Source: Cellvibrionales bacterium UBA1969 (GTDB lineage Bacteria; Pseudomonadota; Gammaproteobacteria; Pseudomonadales; UBA7434). From it: 64,000 nt of DNA. The stretch spans positions 816 through 64,815 of the forward strand of contig DDDX01000033.1 in the NCBI GenBank assembly GCA_002339085.1, given 5' to 3'. The notes under the pieces were generated by a model. The model saw nothing but the letters and a program-made list of their open reading frames with translations, was not told the DNA's origin and did no database searches. The number at the start of each line of letters is the position of its first letter. Positions within the stretch are counted from its first letter, which is position 1. This document shows positions 33,952-42,310 of the stretch, in pieces. The position numbers were made by a program, and so were the translations under genes.

Positions 33952-35402
33952 TGATTAAAATGCCTAATGAGATAGTTAAAACATCTATTGCATCTTTCTT
34001 GCAAAAAATATTTCTTAATTTGTCATCTTTTATTATAACTATTGTTTTATCTAGAATGTTAACTGTTTCAGAATTTGGCATTTTCTCTCTAGTGAATGCT
34101 ATTATATTTTTTCTAATAATATTTTTTAGTATTGGGATTCAGGCCTCTATGGCTCGCTTTTTATCTTTATCTGATGATCGAGAATATCGGCATAGTGTAT
34201 TAGCTAAAGGCCTAGGTGTTTTGTTGCCTTGGGTTGTTTTATGCACGGGAATTTATTTGATTTTCTATGCCCCTATTATTGACTTTATTTTTCCAGAAGG
34301 GGAATTAAAGAATTTTACTCTTATTATATATGCAATCGCTTTAATTGAAGTTGTTCGGTTATTTATTGAAAAAGCTAGTCACGGCATAAGTAGATTGGGA
34401 ATTGCCGCAGAGCAGAGTGCTTATACTTCGTTATTACTTGTATTATTATTAGTTTCTGCAGCATATATATATTCTTCCGCTGAGTCGGTTCTATATGCAA
34501 AAATTATTGCATTAGCTCTTCCAATTCCTTTTGCATTAACAAAGCTAATATTAGAATTTAAGAAATCATTAAATGCTGACGCACCTCATGAACCATCAAC
34601 TTTGACTATTGTAAGTTATGGGATTCCTCTATCCTTAATATTCTTGGCAGATTATGGTTTTTTGCAATTGCCTTTAATTTTTTTAGGAAGTTATCTAGAT
34701 CCAAGTGCTGTAGGCCTATACTCTATAAGCATTCTAACTTATGTAAGATTGCTTATCGTTCCTCGTGCTATTGGTAACGGATTAGCTCCTCATATGGCAC
34801 GAATGAACCATGATCAGAATTGGTTCTCCCTTCTTGAGAAAGGGGTATTATTCGCGCTTATTTTTTCTATACCGATAGTTATTATCGGCTGTACGGAAGG
34901 TGGTGAGTTGTTGGCACTTATCTTTGGCGAAAAATATAGAGAAGCAAAAGATATTTTTTTATTGCTATCTTTATTCTATTTGATGTCATCTTTATTAGGC
35001 GTCATAAATCCTATATTAGATTTTTCGGGTCGGGCTAAAACAAGAGCTTTTGGCGTATCAGTCGGATCTGTTATAAATATTTTATTAAATATATTATGGA
35101 TTCCAAAATATGGTATTTATGGTGCCGCAATAGCTACTTTAGTCGGTTACTTTATTTTTTTTATTATTGTAATTGTTAATCTCAAATCTCAGGCAATTAG
35201 TGCAATCATTTTGAGCAGACCTATTCATAAGTTGCTATTCTTATGCTCTATGTTATTGGTGATATTTTTTATTTTTAGGGCTATATTTCCCTCTATTTCA
35301 TTTTTAATATTATTGATAATTTTGTCTTTAATTTACCCAATATTATTAATTTGCTCAGGAATAGTTAGTAAATCAGATTTTAGGACTATTTTTAAAAATT
35401 GA
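33951..35402 (+). CDS. Polysaccharide flippase (Wzx/PST family)
   Basis: This membrane protein of 483 residues has about 12-14 hydrophobic helices in the MATE/PST arrangement. The N-terminus ASFLQKIFLNLSSFIITIVL and the segment EFGIFSLVNAI are typical of O-antigen and EPS flippases that move lipid-linked repeat units across the inner membrane. The GTG at 33951 overlaps the previous stop codon by one base; an ATG at 33960 is an equally good start. It is the last of the strongly A/T-rich genes. Confidence 0.88.
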   Translation: MIKMPNEIVKTSIASFLQKIFLNLSSFIITIVLSRMLTVSEFGIFSLVNAIIFFLIIFFSIGIQASMARFLSLSDDREYRHSVLAKGLGVLLPWVVLCTGIYLIFYAPIIDFIFPEGELKNFTLIIYAIALIEVVRLFIEKASHGISRLGIAAEQSAYTSLLLVLLLVSAAYIYSSAESVLYAKIIALALPIPFALTKLILEFKKSLNADAPHEPSTLTIVSYGIPLSLIFLADYGFLQLPLIFLGSYLDPSAVGLYSISILTYVRLLIVPRAIGNGLAPHMARMNHDQNWFSLLEKGVLFALIFSIPIVIIGCTEGGELLALIFGEKYREAKDIFLLLSLFYLMSSLLGVINPILDFSGRAKTRAFGVSVGSVINILLNILWIPKYGIYGAAIATLVGYFIFFIIVIVNLKSQAISAIILSRPIHKLLFLCSMLLVIFFIFRAIFPSISFLILLIILSLIYPILLICSGIVSKSDFRTIFKN

Positions 35403-35533
35403 CTAAATTTTATGTTCTTTGGGGTTTAGCTTAATGTGATTTTCGTTTTCAGAGTTGGCTTTGTTAATGCCAATCTCAGATCTATTATTCAAGGCTTAAT
35501 GATATTTAAAACAATTTTTGGTGGGATTTATTA

Positions 35534-37642
35534 ATGAAACAAGTGCTTCAAAATCTTAATTCTGGTGAAACAAATCTTATTGATGTGCCTGTTCCAATGC
35601 CTTCTTCTGGCAATCTGCTCTTAAAAACTAGTAAATCACTTGTTTCAGCAGGCACAGAGCGTATGTTAGTTGATTTTGGAAAATCAAATTTGATTGATAA
35701 AGCCCTTTCCCAGCCTGATAAGGTTAAGCAGGTAATAGAGAAGGTTAAGACAGATGGTGTAATGTCAACGATAGAGGCTGTAAAAACTAAATTAGACACT
35801 CCTCTGCCTCTTGGTTATTGCAATGTAGGCTGTGTTGAAGAAAGTTGTGTTGAGGGATTTTCAGTAGGTGACCGAGTGGTGTCAAATGGCAAGCACGCGG
35901 AATATGTTTCTGTTCCTAAAAATCTTTGTGCAAAAGTTCCTGATAATGTTGATGACGAATCAGCAGCCTTTACAGTTATAGGTGCCATTGCCTTGCAAGG
36001 TATTCGCCTTATAAAGCCATCATTAGGCGAAACGGTTGTTGTAACTGGGTTAGGACTGATCGGTTTAGTCGCTGTTCAATTGTTACGAGCGCAAGGTTGC
36101 CGTGTTTTAGGCATTGATTTTGATGCAGAAAAAGTCGCTATTGCTGAGCAGTTTGGTGTCGAGGTTGTTAATTTGTCTGAAGGCCAAAACCCTTTAGTCA
36201 TTGCTGATCAATATAGTCGTGGTCGTGGCGTTGATGCCGTTTTGATAACTGCATCGACTAAAAGTAATGAGCCCATTCATCAAGCGGCGACAATGTGCCG
36301 TCAGCGAGGGCGAATTGTCTTGGTTGGTGTAGTGGGTATGGAGATGTCTCGCGCTGATTTTTACGAGAAGGAATTATCCTTTCAAGTATCTTGCTCCTAT
36401 GGTCCTGGCCGTTATGATCCAAGTTATGAAGAGGACGGAAATGACTATCCATTTGGCTTAGTTCGCTGGACTGAGCAACGAAACTTTGAAGCAATATTAG
36501 ACATGATGGCCGATGGACTTATTGACATGAAGCCCCTCATTAGTCACCGCTTTAAGTTGGATGAGGCGTCAAAGGCTTACGAACTTATCAGCGAGGGTAA
36601 ACCCCTTGGTGTGTTACTGGAATATCCATGTTCTGAGAATCAAATATCTGAAAGAACGATAGACCTAACCCCACCTGCTTTTACTTCATCCGCTCATTCT
36701 AAAGCCTGCCTTGGTTTTATTGGGGCGGGCAATTACGCTTCAAGTGTGTTAGTTCCAGCGTTTTCTGCAACAAGTGCAAGGCTTAAGTCAATCTCCTCGG
36801 CTACCGGTGTTAGCAGTGTGCATGTGGGTCGAAAGAATCGAATTGAGCAAGCGACGACTGCATCAGATTCCTTACTCGTCGATGAGGATATAAATGCATT
36901 AATTATCACGACGCGGCATAATAGCCATGCGGCCTGGATTAAGCGAGGCCTAGAGGCCGGCAAGCATATTTTCGTAGAAAAACCTTTAGCTCTTAATCGT
37001 TCAGAGCTTGAAGAGCTCTCACAATTATATACAGCCTTAGATAAACCGCCTTTATTGATGGTTGGTTTTAATCGGCGCTACTCGCCGTTGATCGAACCTC
37101 TCGCTCAAGCGCTGAAATGTAAATCTGAGCCAGTATCGATGGTTATGACGGTTAATGCGGGCGAAATTCCAGCCGATCACTGGATACATGATATGGACGT
37201 TGGTGGGGGTCGTATTATCGGAGAGGGTTGTCATTTTATTGATTTATTTCGATATCTTGCTAAAAGCTCCATAGTTGATGTTCAATCAAAGAAAATGGAT
37301 TCAGCCTGTGGTGACTCGGTGAGCATACTATTGAGTTTTGAAAATGGATCAGTCGGCACAGTGAATTACTTGGCCAATGGTAACAAAGGCTTCCCAAAAG
37401 AACGCTTGGAAGTTTTTTGTGGCGGTAGTATTGCACAAGTTGATAATTTTCGATCACTTAAAGTATTTGGCTGGCCAGGCCTGAAGACAAAACGCTTATG
37501 GCGGCAGGATAAAGGGCAGTCTAACTGTACTCAAGAATTTATTCATGCTATCGAGCAAGGTGATTCATCAAGGCTAATTCCATTTGATGAATTGTGTGAG
37601 GTGGCCAATGCGTGTTTTGATGTTATGGATCAAATTTCCTAG
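35534..37642 (+). CDS. Two-domain oxidoreductase (MDR alcohol-dehydrogenase-like plus Gfo/Idh/MocA)
   Basis: This 702-residue fusion starts with a medium-chain dehydrogenase domain (about 1-365; cofactor loop VVVTGLGLIGLVAVQLLRAQG). A Gfo/Idh/MocA domain follows (about 390-702; LGFIGAGNYASSVLVPAF, and the catalytic EKPLAL segment with Lys). The fusion is found in polysaccharide loci and is often next to heparinase-like genes, as here. It probably changes a sugar nucleotide or sugar residue by oxidation and reduction; the substrate is unknown. The 131-bp gap before it has no clear promoter. Confidence 0.88.
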   Translation: MKQVLQNLNSGETNLIDVPVPMPSSGNLLLKTSKSLVSAGTERMLVDFGKSNLIDKALSQPDKVKQVIEKVKTDGVMSTIEAVKTKLDTPLPLGYCNVGCVEESCVEGFSVGDRVVSNGKHAEYVSVPKNLCAKVPDNVDDESAAFTVIGAIALQGIRLIKPSLGETVVVTGLGLIGLVAVQLLRAQGCRVLGIDFDAEKVAIAEQFGVEVVNLSEGQNPLVIADQYSRGRGVDAVLITASTKSNEPIHQAATMCRQRGRIVLVGVVGMEMSRADFYEKELSFQVSCSYGPGRYDPSYEEDGNDYPFGLVRWTEQRNFEAILDMMADGLIDMKPLISHRFKLDEASKAYELISEGKPLGVLLEYPCSENQISERTIDLTPPAFTSSAHSKACLGFIGAGNYASSVLVPAFSATSARLKSISSATGVSSVHVGRKNRIEQATTASDSLLVDEDINALIITTRHNSHAAWIKRGLEAGKHIFVEKPLALNRSELEELSQLYTALDKPPLLMVGFNRRYSPLIEPLAQALKCKSEPVSMVMTVNAGEIPADHWIHDMDVGGGRIIGEGCHFIDLFRYLAKSSIVDVQSKKMDSACGDSVSILLSFENGSVGTVNYLANGNKGFPKERLEVFCGGSIAQVDNFRSLKVFGWPGLKTKRLWRQDKGQSNCTQEFIHAIEQGDSSRLIPFDELCEVANACFDVMDQIS

Positions 37643-37660
37643 ATCAAAGGGTTGAGTTGG

Positions 37661-39346
37661 GTGCTGAAAAAGATTATTCAATTTCTTCATACGCTTAAGA
37701 ACTTAAAGCCAACACAGTTGGCTTTTTTCGCATTGCGACGGGGATTCGCGACTGCACTGGTAAAAGCGAAACAGACTCCTAATCTGAATTCTGACCTGAT
37801 ATTACATAGCCCTGTGGCTACGGTAGGTGTTTATAGAGAGAAATATAAATTCAAATTTTTAAATTTTGAAAAAGATATATCGGGTGTGCTTACAGATTGG
37901 TCGCCATCAGATGTTCCACGTTTATGGCGTTACAATTTACATTATTTTGACTATTTTCGGGATAAGGCCTGTTCTGAGTCTGAAAAAGCATCGTTAATTG
38001 AAGACTGGATTATACGCAATCCGCAAGGTAGTCAACCCGGTTGGGAGCCTTTTACTTGTAGCTTAAGATTGGTTAATTGGATTTTTTATACCAAATTCAA
38101 TCCTAATCAATGCAAACAATCTTTTTTAGATAGCCTTTATCTTCAAGCGCGTTGGCTTGAAAAAAATGACGAGCGTCATATTTTAGCGAACCACTATTTT
38201 GAAAATTTAAAAGCCTTGTTATTTGCAGGCTGTTTTTTCCTTGGTAAAGATGCTGATCGCTGGCGAGATAGAGCATTAGTTGAAATTCCAAAGCAATTAC
38301 AAGAGCAAACATTACTAGATGGTGGTCATTATGAGCGTTCGCCTCAGTATCATGCCTTAATGCTTGAGAACTATCTTGATATCTATAATTTAGCCATTAA
38401 TAACGGTGCTTTACTCAACCAACCATTTATCCAGCAGGTGAAACATCATGCGATTCGTGGTCTGGATTTTCTGAACACAATTGTTTTTCCAGATAATCAA
38501 ATTCCATTGTTTAATGACTCGGCATTTAATATGGCGTCATCATTGAGCGATCTTAACAGTTATGCTGAACGATTATTTTCTTATCAGCCGCCAGAAAGAT
38601 CGATTACTTCCTCTATTATTGATAAACCTAATTCTGGTTTCTATGGGATTAAATCGGCTACTGACATGCTTTTGATGACCTGTGGTGAAATTGTTCCTGT
38701 CTATCAACCCGGCCATACTCATTGTGACCTTTTAAGTTTTGAGTTGATGATGGCCTCGAAAAGGGTGATTGTTGATACAGGCGTTTATGAGTATGAGCCC
38801 GGTGAGCTACGTCATCATGTACGCTCAACTCGGGCACACAATACGATCTCAGTCGATGGCGATGAGCAATCCGAGATTTGGGGTGAATTCCGTATCGCTA
38901 GACGGGCAAAAAAGCATGCTGCCTCGATTAAACAAATCGCTGATGATGTTTACATTACCGGTGAATACAGTGGTTTTTACGGCGACACGGTAGGTTTTCA
39001 ACCACGATTTAACCATCATCGATTGATCAATGTAAAGTTAGTTAAAGATGCTATCGATAAGGTCACAGTTGTTGATAAACTAAGAGGAAAGAATGCTCAT
39101 ACAATTGAAAGTCATGTGCATTTCCATCCAGATTTTAGCGCGCATGTTAATGATGATAATACCGTTACACTGAAGTGTCATGGACATGATTTTGCAGTAT
39201 TAAGCTTTGATTCTCATTGTGATGCAAGGATTGAAAAAACGATTTACTGTCCTGAATTTGGCCTTAAACAGCCTATTGATTGTTTGGTTATCTCCCGTTT
39301 TGGTGTTTTTCCCACTGAGCTAAGCTATCGGTTACAACGACTTTAA
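37661..39346 (+). CDS. Heparinase II/III-like protein
   Basis: The protein of about 561 residues has an N-terminal helical (alpha/alpha toroid) part with PRLWRYNLHYFDYF and HYFENLKALLFAG. The C-terminal heparinase II/III beta-domain (about 350-560) has YQPGHTHCDLLSFEL and RSTRAHNTISVDGDEQSE, including His and Tyr residues of the lyase site. There is no signal peptide, so a classical secreted lyase role is doubtful. Family members in EPS loci may modify the polymer. GTG at 37661 has AAAGGG 9 bases upstream; the TTG at 37652 sits too close to it. Confidence 0.87.
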   Translation: MLKKIIQFLHTLKNLKPTQLAFFALRRGFATALVKAKQTPNLNSDLILHSPVATVGVYREKYKFKFLNFEKDISGVLTDWSPSDVPRLWRYNLHYFDYFRDKACSESEKASLIEDWIIRNPQGSQPGWEPFTCSLRLVNWIFYTKFNPNQCKQSFLDSLYLQARWLEKNDERHILANHYFENLKALLFAGCFFLGKDADRWRDRALVEIPKQLQEQTLLDGGHYERSPQYHALMLENYLDIYNLAINNGALLNQPFIQQVKHHAIRGLDFLNTIVFPDNQIPLFNDSAFNMASSLSDLNSYAERLFSYQPPERSITSSIIDKPNSGFYGIKSATDMLLMTCGEIVPVYQPGHTHCDLLSFELMMASKRVIVDTGVYEYEPGELRHHVRSTRAHNTISVDGDEQSEIWGEFRIARRAKKHAASIKQIADDVYITGEYSGFYGDTVGFQPRFNHHRLINVKLVKDAIDKVTVVDKLRGKNAHTIESHVHFHPDFSAHVNDDNTVTLKCHGHDFAVLSFDSHCDARIEKTIYCPEFGLKQPIDCLVISRFGVFPTELSYRLQRL

Positions 39347-39348
39347 TT

Positions 39349-40569
39349 ATGAACATTCTTTTTTTATCACATTATTTCCCACCGGAGGTTAACGCACCCG
39401 CTACGCGGACTTATGAGCATTGTAAGCGATGGGTTGAGCAAGGTCATTCGGTTACAGTTGTCAGCTGTGTACCGCATCACCCCATGGGTGAAGCTTACTC
39501 TGGCTATAAGAATAAGTGGTGGTTTGAAGAAAATAAAGACGGCATTCGAGCAATTAAAATAAAAACTTACATAACGGCAAACGAAGGGTTTTTGAAGCGC
39601 ACTCTTAATTACGTTATTTATATGCTTATGACTATTCTGACGGCCCCTTTTTTACCCAAATCCGATATGGTGATTTCAACTTCCCCTCAGTTTTTTAATG
39701 GCTTGGCCGGTTATTTTGTCTCACGCATTAAGCGCGCCGCTTGGCTGTTAGAAATACGCGATCTTTGGCCAGAGTCTATTTTGGCTGTTGGGGCGATCAA
39801 AAATCGAGCGATCATTGGTTTTTTAGAATGCCTAGAGCGCTTTGCTTATCACAAAGCGAATGCGATCGTGCCAGTCACTCAGGCTTTTAAAGCTCACATT
39901 GTGAATTTAGGTGTGCCCGAAGAAAAAGTGTCAGTCATTCGAAATGGCGTAAATCTGGCTTTATTTGAGACCGTTACAAAAAATACAATACTCGCAAACG
40001 AATGGGGAATAAATGATAAGTTTGTTGCCGCCTATGTGGGTACCCATGGCATGGCGCATGGTCTCGATACGATTTTAGCGGCAGCTGAACGGCTCAGAGA
40101 TAACCCTGATATTGTATTTTTAATGGTCGGCGATGGTTCAGAACGCGCGCGTCTAACTCAGGCAGTCAATGATCGTCAATTAACGAATGTTGTTATGCAA
40201 AGACAGCAACCTAAGGCTATGATGCCTAAAATATGGTCAATTACGGATGTAAGCTTGGTGCTACTAAAACGGCTCGATTTATTTAAAACCGTGATACCCT
40301 CAAAGATCTTTGAGAGTATGGCCATGTCGGTGCCTATCGTTCTAGGCGTTGAAGGTGAAGTAAAAGCCATTATTGAACAAGCGCAAACCGGACTTTGTAT
40401 TGAGCCGGAATCAGCAGAACAGCTGGCTAATGCTTTACTTGAATTAAAAGAAGATCGGGCACTTTATACGCAACTCTCAGCTCGTGGAAGGCCTTACGTA
40501 TCTAGTGAGTTCGATCGAAAAGTCCTTGCAGATCAATACCTTAAAATAATAGAAAAACTCGTCGCTTAG
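39349..40569 (+). CDS. Glycosyltransferase family 4 (WcaI-like)
   Basis: This 406-residue GT-B enzyme starts with NILFLSHYFPPEVNAPATRT, typical of WcaI/exosortase-linked transferases. Further motifs are EIRDLWPESI, VAAYVGTHGMAHGLD and FESMAMSVPIVLGVEGE, the last giving the EX7E-like donor site. It begins 2 bp after the heparinase-like gene. The codon pattern is again like the host genes rather than the A/T-rich cassette. Confidence 0.92.
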   Translation: MNILFLSHYFPPEVNAPATRTYEHCKRWVEQGHSVTVVSCVPHHPMGEAYSGYKNKWWFEENKDGIRAIKIKTYITANEGFLKRTLNYVIYMLMTILTAPFLPKSDMVISTSPQFFNGLAGYFVSRIKRAAWLLEIRDLWPESILAVGAIKNRAIIGFLECLERFAYHKANAIVPVTQAFKAHIVNLGVPEEKVSVIRNGVNLALFETVTKNTILANEWGINDKFVAAYVGTHGMAHGLDTILAAAERLRDNPDIVFLMVGDGSERARLTQAVNDRQLTNVVMQRQQPKAMMPKIWSITDVSLVLLKRLDLFKTVIPSKIFESMAMSVPIVLGVEGEVKAIIEQAQTGLCIEPESAEQLANALLELKEDRALYTQLSARGRPYVSSEFDRKVLADQYLKIIEKLVA

Positions 40570-40667
40570 TCTACACTTAATTATTGTAATGGAGATGCGA
40601 TGTCTCCCTAATTTTCGTTCAAAAAGCAACCAATTTTTCTTGATTGCCCTAGATTTATAAATGAGTA

Positions 40668-42239
40668 ATGAATATGGATATAAGATCGATTGTATTAAGT
40701 AAACAATCCTTGCTGTTAGTGCTTGCCATCGCATTATTGGCATGGGTTTGTTACGACGGTTTAGCATTGATGGTGTTGTGGTGGGAGCGAGACGAATACA
40801 GTCACGGTTATATGATTCCGCTAGTGGCCTTGTATTTATTATGGCAAAAACGCTATGTATTGGCTGAACAAGCAGAATCCGGCTCATACCTAGGCGTGCT
40901 GATGTTATTAGGCGCATTAATAGCGTGGTTATTAGGTGAGTTGAGTGCAATCTATGCCATTATTCAATATGCATTTTTTATAGGTTTATTTGGCTTAGCT
41001 TTATTATGGGTGGGTGTTCGTGGCACATTGGCGGTTTGGGCGCCTATTTTTTATCTAATTTTCATGATCCCACTACCTAATTTCTTATATTTCAATTTAT
41101 CGCAAGAACTGCAGCTTATCTCATCCAGTATTGGCGTGTTTGTTATTCGTTTATTCGATATATCGGTTTTTTTAGAGGGCAATGTAATTGATTTAGGCAC
41201 GTATCAATTACAGGTAGTCGAGGCCTGCAGCGGTCTACGTTATTTATTTCCTTTGATGAGCTTCGGTTTTTTAATTTCCTATATTTATCGAGGTCCTGTG
41301 TGGCAGAAGCTGATTATCTTTTTTTCAACTATTCCTATTACGGTATTGATGAATAGCTTTCGCATCGGCGTGATTGGCGTGACCGTCGAATACTTTGGCA
41401 TCGCTGCTGCCGAAGGATTTTTACATGACTTTGAGGGCTGGATCATTTTTATGACCTGCCTAGGTGTGTTGCTTTTTGAAATCTGGTTATTTTATTTATT
41501 TTCATCTAAAGATAAGCCATTTGGTGAATTGTTTGATTTAGATTTTGGTGCGGGTCGAGAAGAAGACAAACCGAAATTAGTTAAGGTTATTCAGCTAGCG
41601 TCTCCTGCCTGGTTAGGTGTTGTGTTGCTAATTTTAGCGGTGCCTACCTCCATGTATTTTGCTGATCGTCAAGACTTGGTACCCGAACGTAGCGAATTTA
41701 TTGATTTTCCTGTCGAGCATGAAGGTTGGACAGGACGGCTGGATAAATTAGATACAGACGTTTTAGATGTGCTTCAGCTTTCTGATTACCACATTGCTAA
41801 TTACTATCAAGAGGATGACGCCGCGGTCAACTTCTACGTCGCTTGGTACCAAGAACAGCGTAAGGGCGCGTCCATTCACTCGCCTAAGTCTTGTTTGCCC
41901 GGCGGTGGTTGGCAAATTAAAACGCATACCATTGAAACGGTTGGCGGTATTGAGCGAGGTGGCCAAAGTTTAGTGGTTAATCGCGTAAATATGCAGATGG
42001 GTAATAGTAATCAGCTAGTTTACTACTGGTTTGAGGGCCGCAGTCGCAATATCACTAATGAATACATAGCCAAATGGTTTGTGTTTTGGGACTCCTTGAC
42101 TCGTCAACGCACCGATGGCGCCTTAGTACGTCTAGTGACCTATGTGCCCGAGGGCAGTGACATAGCCTTAGCTGATCAACGAATAGCTAAATTCATAAAA
42201 GATTTTGATCCACTGTTACCCGCTTATATTCCTGAATAG
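40668..42239 (+). CDS. Exosortase fused to EpsI domain (XrtA/XrtD type)
   Basis: Exosortase is an inner-membrane transpeptidase that cuts C-terminal sorting tails. The first 300 residues have about eight TM helices with the catalytic set Cys187 (VVEACSGLR), Arg232 (MNSFRIG) and His253 (FLHDFEGW). The periplasmic EpsI domain (about 320-523) has SPKSCLPGGGW. The fusion is known for some XrtA and XrtD enzymes. No protein with a recognisable PEP-CTERM or VPLPA tail is encoded in this window, so the substrates must lie elsewhere. Start ATG at 40668; another ATG at 40674. Confidence 0.93.
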   Translation: MNMDIRSIVLSKQSLLLVLAIALLAWVCYDGLALMVLWWERDEYSHGYMIPLVALYLLWQKRYVLAEQAESGSYLGVLMLLGALIAWLLGELSAIYAIIQYAFFIGLFGLALLWVGVRGTLAVWAPIFYLIFMIPLPNFLYFNLSQELQLISSSIGVFVIRLFDISVFLEGNVIDLGTYQLQVVEACSGLRYLFPLMSFGFLISYIYRGPVWQKLIIFFSTIPITVLMNSFRIGVIGVTVEYFGIAAAEGFLHDFEGWIIFMTCLGVLLFEIWLFYLFSSKDKPFGELFDLDFGAGREEDKPKLVKVIQLASPAWLGVVLLILAVPTSMYFADRQDLVPERSEFIDFPVEHEGWTGRLDKLDTDVLDVLQLSDYHIANYYQEDDAAVNFYVAWYQEQRKGASIHSPKSCLPGGGWQIKTHTIETVGGIERGGQSLVVNRVNMQMGNSNQLVYYWFEGRSRNITNEYIAKWFVFWDSLTRQRTDGALVRLVTYVPEGSDIALADQRIAKFIKDFDPLLPAYIPE

Positions 42240-42310
42240 TTTGGTGTTGGTATTAATGAAAATAATAAATATGATGCTTGGCGATAAGTCAAAAATAGGA
42301 AAACTGTAAA

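Noticed and set aside
35455..35476. TTGGC...GCCAA repeat before the two-domain oxidoreductase as a terminator
   Set aside because: It has a 5-bp stem with a mismatch beyond it and no T-run afterwards.
40477..40950. Antisense open frame across the GT4-exosortase junction
   Set aside because: It overlaps two well-supported genes and has no recognisable domain or start signal.
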